In this document: positions 1 through 5,917 of the stretch, one piece after another
Layout: every line of letters begins with the position of its first letter
Position numbering within the stretch: the first letter of the stretch is position 1
Origin: JBFWWW01 sp050245975
Lineage (GTDB): Bacteria; Pseudomonadota; Alphaproteobacteria; Rhizobiales; Hyphomicrobiaceae
Length of the DNA stretch: 8,419 nt
NCBI GenBank assembly: GCA_050245975.1
Contig: JBFWWW010000175.1
Span: 1 to 8,419, forward strand
Reading direction: 5' to 3'
Notes under the pieces: model-generated
The model's database searches: none
What the model was told of the DNA's origin: nothing
The model's input: only the letters and a program-made list of their open reading frames with translations
Translations under genes and position numbers: made by a program

Positions 1-13
1 GCTCTTCCGATCT
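1..13. other. Residual Illumina adapter sequence at the contig edge
   Basis: The first 13 bases, GCTCTTCCGATCT, are identical to the shared 3' end of the Illumina read adapters (reverse complement of AGATCGGAAGAGC). An exact 13-base match placed precisely at the sequence edge is very unlikely by chance. The bases happen to stay open in the livH frame, so translation runs through them, but the first four codons and part of the fifth should not be read as protein. Genomic sequence probably begins at base 14. Confidence 0.88.
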
Positions 14-660
14 CGCTGTTCAAGACCGTCATCGTCGATCCTCTGATCGAACGCGGTGTCCTCCCGCTCGTCATCTCCACCATCGCCCTGGCGATCTTCC
101 TCAAGGAAGGCGTGAAGGATCTCTACAGCGCCGAAGCACAGCCGTTTCCCACTTTCGTGCCGGACCGGCTCATCTCGCTGCTGGGCGTCAAGATCTCAAC
201 GGCCCAGCTTGGCGTTTTCGTCGTGGCCTTCGGCACCATCGCGGGGCTGAGCTGGTTCCTGTCGTCCACGCGCACGGGCAGGCAGATGCAAGCCACGGCG
301 CAGAATCCCGCCGTGGCCGTGATCCTCGGCATCAACGTGCGTCGCATGATCCTCTACACGTTCCTGATCAATGCCGGCCTTGCCGCCATCGCGTCCCTGC
401 TGATCTCGCCGATCTATCTCGCCAAGTTCTCCAATGGAGAAACGCTCGGTCTTGCAGCCTTTGTCGCCGCCATCGTTGGCGGCTTCAATCAGGTGCGCGG
501 CGCGCTGGCGGGCGGGCTCGTCGTCGGCGTCATCGACAACCTCGCCGCGGCCTATGTCTCGACAGCCTATCGCCAGGCGGTCCCGCTGGTCCTGCTGGTG
601 CTGATCATCCTGTTTCGTCCGCAGGGTCTGCTGGGACGGCGCGAGGAGCGCATCGTATGA
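1..660 (+). CDS. livH: Branched-chain amino acid-type ABC transporter permease LivH, 5'-truncated
   Basis: This is the C-terminal part of one of the two inner-membrane permeases of a HAAT-family importer. The frame is open from base 1 to the TGA at 658-660, about 219 codons against roughly 290 in full-length LivH, so some 70-80 N-terminal residues lie off the window. Hydrophobic segments fall near codons 20-36, 66-88, 115-139, 149-185 and 192-205. The cytoplasmic EAA-type coupling loop that docks on the ATPases is at about codons 93-117 (GRQMQATAQNPAVAVILGIN). The end, FRPQGLLGR, is typical of LivH. A GTG at 112 is only an internal valine, because conserved sequence continues upstream of it. 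The stop overlaps the livM start (ATGA), indicating translational coupling. The substrate cannot be read from the permease; family members carry amino acids, amides or urea. The first codons are probably adapter-derived. Confidence 0.9.
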   Translation, partial: ALPISLFKTVIVDPLIERGVLPLVISTIALAIFLKEGVKDLYSAEAQPFPTFVPDRLISLLGVKISTAQLGVFVVAFGTIAGLSWFLSSTRTGRQMQATAQNPAVAVILGINVRRMILYTFLINAGLAAIASLLISPIYLAKFSNGETLGLAAFVAAIVGGFNQVRGALAGGLVVGVIDNLAAAYVSTAYRQAVPLVLLVLIILFRPQGLLGRREERIV

Positions 661-1667
661 TCCGTGGCAGACCGCTCGCGTTGTTGGTTTGCGGGGTGAT
701 GCTGCTTGCCCTGGTGCCGGCGAACCTGACCGGTCTCGGCCTCCCCTATCCCGGTCTGCAGCGCTACGGCATCTATATCCTCACGCTCTGGCTCGTGACC
801 TCCGTCGCCGCCATGGGCGTCAACCTCATCGTCGGCTATGCGGGGCAGGAATCGCTGGCGCAGGCCGCATTTCTCGGCATTGGCGCGTACATCACGGCCC
901 TCATGACCAGGGCCGGCATGCCGTTCGGCGCCGCGTTTGCCGTCTCCGGGCTTGCCACATTCGCGGTGGGGCTGCTGCTCGGCTTTCCCGCCTTGCGCGT
1001 GCAGAAACATTATCTGGCGTTCGTAACGCTCGCCTTTTCCGTTTTTGTCTGGCTCGTTATTCGCAACGAGGAATGGCTCACCGGAGGGGTCTCCGGACTG
1101 GCAAACATTCCCCGCCCCAGCCTGTTCGGCGTTCGCCTTCGTCCCGCACTCTATTTCTACTGGTTCGTATTGGCGGCCACCGTCGGGTTGACATTCGCCA
1201 TGTGGTGGCTGGTGCGCTCTCCCTGGGGGCGCGCCTTTACCGCGCTGCGCGAGAACCCTGTCCGCGCCGAGAGCCTCGGCGTCGACGTGCGCCGTTATAC
1301 CCTCCTGGCATTTGCCATCGGCTGCGCCTATGGCGGCCTCGCCGGCTCGCTCTACGCGCCGCTGGTGGAGTTCATCGATCCGGCTCCGTTCGCGCTCGGC
1401 CCGTCCCTGCTTTTTCTCCTCATGGTGGTTGTCGGCGGGGCGGGCTCGTTCATGGGGCCATTCGTCGGCGCCGGCATCGCGGTCCTGCTGCCCGAATGGC
1501 TGCGCGTCGCGGAGAGCTACTATCTCATCATCTATGCAACGCTCGTCATGGTGATGATGGCGGTCTGCCCGACCGGGCTCGTCGGGTTGTTTTCGCAGAT
1601 CACGCGCCGACGCATGCCGCGGGCTATCGGCGAAGGCGGCGCGCCTGGGGAGCGGAGCCGGGCATGA
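657..1667 (+). CDS. livM: Branched-chain amino acid-type ABC transporter permease LivM
   Basis: Second inner-membrane permease of the HAAT importer, 336 residues, a normal length. Hydrophobic helices run through about residues 7-25, 38-60, 90-110, 119-136, 168-186, 215-233, 248-280 and 288-312. The family motif GYAGQESLAQAAFLGIGAY is at 60-78, with E and Q where many relatives have L and H (GQLSLGHAAF). The TGG..GL..IP motif is at 142-152. The EAA-type coupling loop (ALRENPVRAESLGVDVRRY) is at 196-214, followed by the glycine-rich VVVGGAGSFMGPFVGAG at 257-273. The ATG at 657 sits inside the livH stop (ATGA) and has a strong Shine-Dalgarno, GAGGAG at 643-648, eight bases upstream. The stop in turn overlaps the livG start. 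It should pair with LivH to form the translocation pore. Confidence 0.95.
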   Translation: MIRGRPLALLVCGVMLLALVPANLTGLGLPYPGLQRYGIYILTLWLVTSVAAMGVNLIVGYAGQESLAQAAFLGIGAYITALMTRAGMPFGAAFAVSGLATFAVGLLLGFPALRVQKHYLAFVTLAFSVFVWLVIRNEEWLTGGVSGLANIPRPSLFGVRLRPALYFYWFVLAATVGLTFAMWWLVRSPWGRAFTALRENPVRAESLGVDVRRYTLLAFAIGCAYGGLAGSLYAPLVEFIDPAPFALGPSLLFLLMVVVGGAGSFMGPFVGAGIAVLLPEWLRVAESYYLIIYATLVMVMMAVCPTGLVGLFSQITRRRMPRAIGEGGAPGERSRA

Positions 1668-2416
1668 CCGCTGTTCTCGAGGTGCGCGATCTGGCCAAGT
1701 CCTTCGGTGGGGTGGATGCCGTGCGCGGCGTCTCCTTCGACGTCCGGGAGGGGGAGATCCTCGGCCTTATCGGGCCCAACGGCTCAGGCAAGTCGACACT
1801 CTTCAACTGCATTCTCGGACAGCTTAGCCCGACGCGCGGCGATGTGCGCCTCGATGGCCGTCGCGTCACCAACATGCGCCCGTCGCAGCTCAACCGCCTC
1901 GGCGTCAGCCGGACGTTTCAGCTGCTGCAGGTTTTTCCGCAGCTCACGGTGCGCGAGAACCTCATCCTCGCCGCGCAGGAGCATCAAGGGTCGCTCGTCG
2001 GCCGGCTGCTGGGTCCGGCGGATGTCGGCCTCACCGGGGACGCCGACCGGATGATCGGGTTTTTCCGCCTCGATCACCTGGCCGGGGAGCGCGCCGGAGC
2101 GCTATCCTACGGGCAGCAGAAGCTGCTCGACTGCGCCATGGCGTTCATGGCCGGTCCGCGTCTTGTTTTGCTGGACGAACCGGCCGGCGGCGTCAACCTG
2201 ACCATGCTCGGCAACCTCAAGGAGCGCCTGCAGGCCATCAACCGCGAGACCAGGGCGACGTTCGTGGTCATCGAGCACAACATGGAGTTCGTGATGTCGC
2301 TGTGCTCGCGCATCCTGGTTCTGGCCGAGGGCCAGATCATCGCCGAGGGAGCACCGGAGCACATCCGGCGCGATCCCAGGGTGATCGAAGCCTATCTGGG
2401 GCACTCGGTGGGGTGA
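1664..2416 (+). CDS. livG: HAAT-type ABC transporter ATP-binding protein LivG
   Basis: Cytoplasmic ATPase of 250 residues that powers the LivHM pore together with LivF. Visible motifs are Walker A GPNGSGKST (37-45), Q-loop at Q86 (SRTFQ), ABC signature LSYGQQ (147-152), Walker B LVLLDEP (167-173) and H-loop H205 (VIEHNM). The C-terminal VIEAYLG (240-246) is the short extension typical of LivG. The frame is open far upstream across livM, but the true start is the ATG at 1664: it overlaps the livM stop (ATGA), has GGAG at 1654-1657 six bases before it, and gives the expected N-terminus. After the signature the sequence reads KLLDCAMAF instead of the commoner R..EIARAL, a mild divergence. It is translationally coupled to livF downstream. 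Confidence 0.95.
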   Translation: MTAVLEVRDLAKSFGGVDAVRGVSFDVREGEILGLIGPNGSGKSTLFNCILGQLSPTRGDVRLDGRRVTNMRPSQLNRLGVSRTFQLLQVFPQLTVRENLILAAQEHQGSLVGRLLGPADVGLTGDADRMIGFFRLDHLAGERAGALSYGQQKLLDCAMAFMAGPRLVLLDEPAGGVNLTMLGNLKERLQAINRETRATFVVIEHNMEFVMSLCSRILVLAEGQIIAEGAPEHIRRDPRVIEAYLGHSVG

Positions 2417-3150
2417 TGTCTGCTGCGGATCACATTCTGACGCTGAACGACGTGGTGTCGGGCTACGGACCGATGACCATTCTGCAAGGCACGACGGCCA
2501 AAGTCCGGCGCGGCGTCATCACGACGGTCATCGGCTCCAATGGCGCAGGCAAGTCGACGCTCTTCAAGACCGTGTTCGGTCTCCTGCCGGCCCGCCGCGG
2601 TGCTGTCACGTTCGACGGCGCGGACGTGACCAATGAGCCGCCGCGGCGGATGATCGATGCCGGCGTGTGCTACGTCCCGCAGGGCCGCAATATCTTCCCC
2701 CAGCTCTCGGTCCTGCACAATTTGGAGCTTGGCGGCGTCGCGCTGCCTGATCAGTCGGGCCTTTCGGGTCGTGTCGAGGCGATGCTGGATCGCTTTCCGA
2801 CCCTGCGGGAGAAGGCGCGTGCGCAGGCATCGACCCTGTCGGGCGGACAGCAGAAGCTGCTTGAGATCGCGCGCGGTCTTCTGCTCGATCCCAAGTTGAT
2901 CCTGATCGACGAGCCCTCGATCGGGCTGTCGCCGCTGCTGGTGGACCAGGTGTTTGGCATCCTGCAGGATCTGCGACAGAAAGGCGTGACCATTCTTCTG
3001 ATCGAGCAGAATGCGCGCCAGGCGCTCCAGATGTCCGACTACGGACTTGTGCTGGAGCAGGGTCTGACGCGCATCGAGGATACCGCACGGAACATTCTCG
3101 CGGACGACCGCATCGCCCAGCTTTTTCTCGGAGGGGGCCTGAAAAGCTAG
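2416..3150 (+). CDS. livF: HAAT-type ABC transporter ATP-binding protein LivF
   Basis: Second cytoplasmic ATPase of the importer, 244 residues. Motifs are Walker A GSNGAGKST (40-48), Q-loop YVPQGRNIFPQLSV (86-99), signature LSGGQQ (141-146) and Walker B LILIDEP (161-167), followed by SIGLSP. The usual H-loop histidine is a glutamine in LLIEQNA (194-200), which is normal for LivF and not a defect. The start is the ATG at 2416, sharing one base with the livG stop (TGATG), with purine-rich GGTGGGG at 2407-2413 just before it. An upstream in-frame ATG at 2302 would extend the protein into livG and only adds arginine-rich nonsense. The pair LivG/LivF with LivH/LivM completes the transporter core; the binding protein must be encoded elsewhere. 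Confidence 0.95.
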   Translation: MSAADHILTLNDVVSGYGPMTILQGTTAKVRRGVITTVIGSNGAGKSTLFKTVFGLLPARRGAVTFDGADVTNEPPRRMIDAGVCYVPQGRNIFPQLSVLHNLELGGVALPDQSGLSGRVEAMLDRFPTLREKARAQASTLSGGQQKLLEIARGLLLDPKLILIDEPSIGLSPLLVDQVFGILQDLRQKGVTILLIEQNARQALQMSDYGLVLEQGLTRIEDTARNILADDRIAQLFLGGGLKS

Positions 3151-3168
3151 ATAGGGTTGACACAGGGC

Positions 3169-4386
3169 ATGCCGACCTTGCACGAGCTGATCGAAAGCCG
3201 CTTTGCCGATGAGGTCGCGTTCCTGGCCGATCTCGTGGAGCAGCCGTCGGACAATCCTCCAGGCGATTGCGCGGCACATGCCGAGCGCGCCGCGGTGCTG
3301 CTCGGGGCGCTTGGCTTCGACGTCGAGCGCCATGTCGTTCCGACCAGCATCGTGCAGTCGCACGGCATGAAATCGGCGACAAATCTAGTCGTTCGACATC
3401 GGTTCGGCACCGGTCCGGTTATCGCGCTCAATGCGCACGGGGATGTCGTGCCGCCGGGTGAGGGCTGGATGCGCGAACCTTACGGAGCCGAGATCGTCGA
3501 CGGATGGATGTACGGACGCGGCGTGGCGGTTTCGAAATCGGACTTCGCGACTTATGCGTTTGCGCTCGATGCCCTCAAGAGAGCCGGCAAAGCGCTCAAG
3601 GGAACAGTCGAATTGCACTTCACCTATGATGAGGAGATCGGCGGAGATATCGGCCCACGCTGGCTGCTGGAGCAGGGGATCAGCAAGCCGGATCTGGCGA
3701 TCGGCGCCGGGTTTTCATACGCGGTCGTCACGACGCACAACGGTTGCTTGCATTTGGAAGTCGAGATTCGGGGCCGGTCGGCGCATGCCGCGCGACCATC
3801 GACAGGTATCGACGCGCTCGAAACAACGACCGCCGTGCTTGCCGCCATCTACGACGAACGGAATCGTCTGAAGGATCATGTATCGACCGTTCCCGGTATC
3901 GGGTCGCCGCAGATCACGGTGGGGCTGATCAGCGGCGGCATCAACACCAACGTCGTTCCGGACCGGATCATCTTCCGCCTGGATCGCCGCGTGATACCGG
4001 CCGAAAACCCCGAAGCCGTCGAGCAGGATCTCCGGCGTCTTATTGTCGACGCGGCTGCCAAGACCAACGCGCAGGCAAGAGTGGAGGTACGTCGCATCCT
4101 GCTTGCGCGACCATTGACCGAGCTGCCGGCTGGCAAGGTGTTGTCCGAAACGCTTTGCCGGAATGCAAGCCGCATCATGGGCGAGCCCGTCAGGCCGACA
4201 GGCGTCCCGCTTTACACCGACGCCCGGCACTATGCGGAACGGGGCATTCCGACCGTCCTCTACGGCGCCGGTCCGCACACGATCGAGGAAGCCAATGCGC
4301 ACCGCGCGGATGAGCGGCTTGCTCTCGACGATTTGCGCAAGGCGACGCTGGTCGTCGCGGACTCGATCGAGGACCTGCTGGGCTAG
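3169..4386 (+). CDS. M20-family metallohydrolase (ArgE/DapE/CPG2-like), divergent metal site
   Basis: A 405-residue protein with the M20 layout: catalytic domain, dimerisation (lid) insert at roughly 185-300, catalytic C-terminus. Family members hydrolyse amide bonds in N-acyl amino acids, peptides or carbamoyl compounds using two metals. Seen here: first motif LNAHGDVVP (H90, D92), catalytic/metal pair YDEEIGG (E155, E156), AH at 205-206 in the lid, TDARHY near 350-355, and the late histidine in ANAHRADE (H378). The bridging aspartate of the usual GRGA.DMKG motif is missing: the text is GRGVAVSKSD (116-125), with valine at that place. The later GEP glutamate is also absent (IGAGFSYAV, 178-186). 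The ATG at 3169 is chosen; a TTG at 3157 adds four residues and cannot be excluded. It follows livF by 18 bases, so it is probably co-transcribed and may act on the imported substrate. The exact substrate is unknown. Confidence 0.85.
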   Translation: MPTLHELIESRFADEVAFLADLVEQPSDNPPGDCAAHAERAAVLLGALGFDVERHVVPTSIVQSHGMKSATNLVVRHRFGTGPVIALNAHGDVVPPGEGWMREPYGAEIVDGWMYGRGVAVSKSDFATYAFALDALKRAGKALKGTVELHFTYDEEIGGDIGPRWLLEQGISKPDLAIGAGFSYAVVTTHNGCLHLEVEIRGRSAHAARPSTGIDALETTTAVLAAIYDERNRLKDHVSTVPGIGSPQITVGLISGGINTNVVPDRIIFRLDRRVIPAENPEAVEQDLRRLIVDAAAKTNAQARVEVRRILLARPLTELPAGKVLSETLCRNASRIMGEPVRPTGVPLYTDARHYAERGIPTVLYGAGPHTIEEANAHRADERLALDDLRKATLVVADSIEDLLG

Positions 4387-4495
4387 GTGGCGCGCCTGCG
4401 ACGCACGATGTGCAATTTGCCCGCGACGTTGGCACCAAGCTCGCGTTCAGGCATCTCTGCGAAGTGCATGAGGTGAGGCCGCCGGTCGTGAACCC

Positions 4496-4524
4496 TTGAG
4501 CTTGCGATAATCTCTCGTAATCAA
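4496..4524 (+). promoter_or_regulatory. Possible promoter/operator region of the Lrp/AsnC gene
   Basis: An AT-rich patch in an otherwise GC-rich gap. It holds GATAAT at 4506-4511 (five of six bases of a sigma-70 -10 box) and TTGAGC at 4496-4501, but these two are not correctly spaced for one promoter. GATAAT and GTAATC (4517-4522) form a poor inverted pair around a CT-rich centre, loosely like the imperfect palindromes bound by Lrp-family proteins. Autoregulation is common in that family. This is a weak by-eye call. Confidence 0.25.
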
Positions 4525-4531
4525 TAGGTTG

Positions 4532-4544
4532 CATCCGTCGGATG
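4532..4544. repeat. Short perfect inverted repeat upstream of the regulator
   Basis: CATCC (4532-4536) and GGATG (4540-4544) are perfect complements around a GTC loop. It lies about 95 bases before the regulator start. With only five paired bases it could be chance, a small leader hairpin or part of an operator. Confidence 0.35.
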
Positions 4545-4564
4545 GTCGTCCTGGCGCGAGCTTT

Positions 4565-4581
4565 CAGGTGCGGTGCGCCTG
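4565..4581. repeat. Inverted repeat/hairpin in the leader of the Lrp/AsnC gene
   Basis: CAGGTGC (4565-4571) pairs with GCGCCTG (4575-4581) around a GGT loop: seven pairs including one G-T. It ends 57 bases before the regulator start. It could be a leader hairpin or a protein-binding site. No T-run follows, so it is not a standard intrinsic terminator. Confidence 0.4.
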
Positions 4582-4628
4582 TGAACGGCCTGTCGCCATG
4601 AGCCGGCACCTCGACCTCCGGCCTGGAT

Positions 4629-4632
4629 GGAG
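4629..4632 (+). promoter_or_regulatory. Shine-Dalgarno site deciding the regulator start
   Basis: GGAG six bases upstream of the ATG at 4639. It overlaps the upstream in-frame ATG at 4627, which itself is preceded by pyrimidine-rich sequence, so the downstream start is favoured. Confidence 0.6.
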
Positions 4633-4638
4633 CCCCGC

Positions 4639-5100
4639 ATGATCGACGACCGTGACCGCAAACTGCTCAACCTGCTGCAGGAGGATGCCGAGACGCCCGT
4701 GACTCAGCTCGCGGATCAGGTTGCGTTGTCGGTCTCTGCCTGCTGGCGACGCATACGGCGTCTGGCCGAGGAAGGGTTCGTCCGCAAGCGCGTCGTGATC
4801 CTGGACCGGCGCAAGATGAAGGTGCCGACGACGATCTATGTGCTGATCCGCACGTCCGACCATTCGATCCGCTGGCTGGAAAACTTCCGCGCGGCCATGA
4901 TCGATATTCCGGAGATCGTCGAGGCGCACCGGCTCACCGGCAACATCGACTATCTGCTGAAGGTCGTCCTGCCGGACGTCGAGCACTGGGACGAGATTTA
5001 CAAACGCCTGGTGAACCGCACGAATTTCTTCGATGTTTCGTCCTACATCTCGATGGAGGAAATGAAGGCGACGAACATCATCCCGACCAGCTATGTCTGA
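4639..5100 (+). CDS. Lrp/AsnC-family transcriptional regulator
   Basis: A 153-residue, normal-length feast/famine regulator. The N-terminal winged helix-turn-helix occupies about residues 1-55: DDRDRKLLNLLQEDAETPV, then the HTH with recognition segment LSVSACWRRIRRLAEEGFV (30-48). The C-terminal RAM domain covers about 64-138 with the glycine-rich ligand/oligomer motif LTGNIDYLLKV (99-109). Such proteins usually bind DNA as multimers and sense amino acids. The start at 4639 is preferred over the in-frame ATG at 4627, because GGAG (4629-4632) sits six bases before it, whereas 4627 has no ribosome site; the alternative adds only MEPR. Its place after a transporter/hydrolase operon suggests it controls that operon and itself in response to the imported amino compound. 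This is an inference from position, and it might equally regulate the convergent operon. Confidence 0.9.
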   Translation: MIDDRDRKLLNLLQEDAETPVTQLADQVALSVSACWRRIRRLAEEGFVRKRVVILDRRKMKVPTTIYVLIRTSDHSIRWLENFRAAMIDIPEIVEAHRLTGNIDYLLKVVLPDVEHWDEIYKRLVNRTNFFDVSSYISMEEMKATNIIPTSYV

Positions 5101-5113
5101 CGGTCGCGGCCGT

Positions 5114-5146
5114 CGCGGCGGAGCGCCGCGCGGGCCTGCGACAGGC
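5114..5146. terminator. Tandem GC hairpins between convergent genes, possible bidirectional terminator
   Basis: The 58-base gap between the regulator stop and the SDR stop contains CGCGGCG-GAG-CGCCGCG (5114-5130, seven perfect pairs) and GCCTG-CGA-CAGGC (5134-5146, five perfect pairs). A competing longer pairing joins GCGCCG at 5123-5128 with CGGCGC at 5153-5158. There is no T-tract on either strand, so this is not a classical intrinsic terminator. Its position suits a structure that ends or stabilises transcripts from both sides. Confidence 0.45.
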
Positions 5147-5158
5147 GGCCGGCGGCGC

Positions 5159-5911
5159 TCAGGCGGTATAGCCGCCATCCACCGCCATCACGGCGCCGGT
5201 GATGAACCAGGCCTCTTCGCGCGCGATGAACTCGACGAGCCCGGCGATGTCCTTGGGCATGGCCAGCTTCTTGATCGCGCAGAAGGTGAGCATCAGCTGG
5301 ACGCGGGGCGAGTCGTAGTCGCCCAGCATCTGCGTCTGGGTCGGGCCGGGATTGACGAGATTGACCGTGATGCCCCGGTCGCCCCAATCGTGCGCCATCG
5401 ACTTCGTCATGCCGACCAGGGCCGACTTGGTGGTGGCATAGACCGTGCGGTTCTGCCGCGGCACGCGCACCGCGTTGGTGGTGCCGATCGAGATGATGCG
5501 GCCGCCCTGCTTCATGTGCCGCGCCGCGGCCTGCGCGCCGACGAAGGGCGCGCGGATGTTCACCGCCATGGCCCGGTTCAGGAGGTCCACGCCGACATCG
5601 TCGACATGCGTTTGGTCGCCGACCGGCGCATTGCTGACAAGAATATCGAACCGGCCGAACGTCTCCGCTACGCGGTCGACGGTTGCGACGACGGCTGCCG
5701 GGTCGGCAGAATCGAGCCGCAGCGCCAGCGCCCGGCCCTGCGCGGCGCCCAGCTCTTCCGCGAGTTTTGCCGCCTGGCCCGCGGTTTCCTCGCGTGTGTG
5801 GGTAAGTGCCACGATCGCGCCTTCCGACGACAGCCGCCGCGCAATGGCTTCGCCGATTCCGCGGTTTCCCCCGGTCACCAGCGCGACCCGTCCAGCCTGA
5901 TTTCCTGACAT
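5159..5911 (-). CDS. Short-chain dehydrogenase/reductase (SDR, FabG-like)
   Basis: A 250-residue cytoplasmic Rossmann-fold oxidoreductase of classical SDR length, expected to interconvert a hydroxyl and a carbonyl with NAD(P). The cofactor motif TGGNRGIG is at 13-20, LDSAD at 66-70, the structural Asn in AVNIRAPF (N118), the active-site YATTK (Y158, K162), NPGPTQTQM at 187-195 and the C-terminal AVDGGY (243-248). Two positions are unusual: NAG is NAP (94-96), and the catalytic serine, normally about 13-14 residues before the tyrosine, is replaced by threonines (SIGTTNA, T144/T145). The start ATG (5909-5911) has an AGGATAGG ribosome site overlapping the end of the upstream ATPase gene, only six bases away, so the two are co-transcribed. 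It probably oxidises or reduces an intermediate of the same catabolic pathway. The substrate is unknown. Confidence 0.92.
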   Translation of the reverse strand: MSGNQAGRVALVTGGNRGIGEAIARRLSSEGAIVALTHTREETAGQAAKLAEELGAAQGRALALRLDSADPAAVVATVDRVAETFGRFDILVSNAPVGDQTHVDDVGVDLLNRAMAVNIRAPFVGAQAAARHMKQGGRIISIGTTNAVRVPRQNRTVYATTKSALVGMTKSMAHDWGDRGITVNLVNPGPTQTQMLGDYDSPRVQLMLTFCAIKKLAMPKDIAGLVEFIAREEAWFITGAVMAVDGGYTA

Positions 5912-5917
5912 TTCGAC

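Larger units (their letters stand above)
4387..4638. other. Non-coding gap before the Lrp/AsnC regulator
   Basis: These 252 bases carry no convincing gene on either strand; the minus-strand open frame crossing them has no recognisable protein features. The middle (about 4496-4530) is visibly richer in A and T than its surroundings, as expected of a promoter or regulator-binding region. Two short inverted repeats follow it (listed separately). I saw no T-tract terminator after the M20 gene, so read-through from the liv operon into the regulator remains possible. Confidence 0.6.

Noticed and set aside
689..1663. Open frame running through livM in the livG frame, which would extend LivG by 325 residues
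   Set aside because: The extension is arginine/histidine-rich with no homology features, while livM is clearly coded in another frame. The livG ATG at 1664 has a good ribosome site.
2416..3150. Missing H-loop histidine in LivF (EQN instead of EH)
   Set aside because: Glutamine at this position is normal for LivF-type ATPases and does not indicate inactivation.
2392..3363. 323-codon minus-strand frame across livF and the start of the M20 gene
   Set aside because: It has no recognisable motif and lies opposite a complete livF with all ATPase motifs.
4389..4396. GGCGCGCC palindrome just after the M20 stop
   Set aside because: Eight-base GC palindromes are common in GC-rich DNA, and there is no hairpin extension or T-run to make it a terminator.
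4190..4609. Minus-strand frame covering part of the gap before the regulator
   Set aside because: Its translation is Arg/Ser/Pro-rich with no domain, there is no convincing ribosome site, and half of it is opposite the M20 gene.
5093..5908. 271-codon plus-strand frame opposite the SDR gene
   Set aside because: It is low-complexity Arg/Asp/His-rich shadow sequence, whereas the minus strand encodes an intact SDR.
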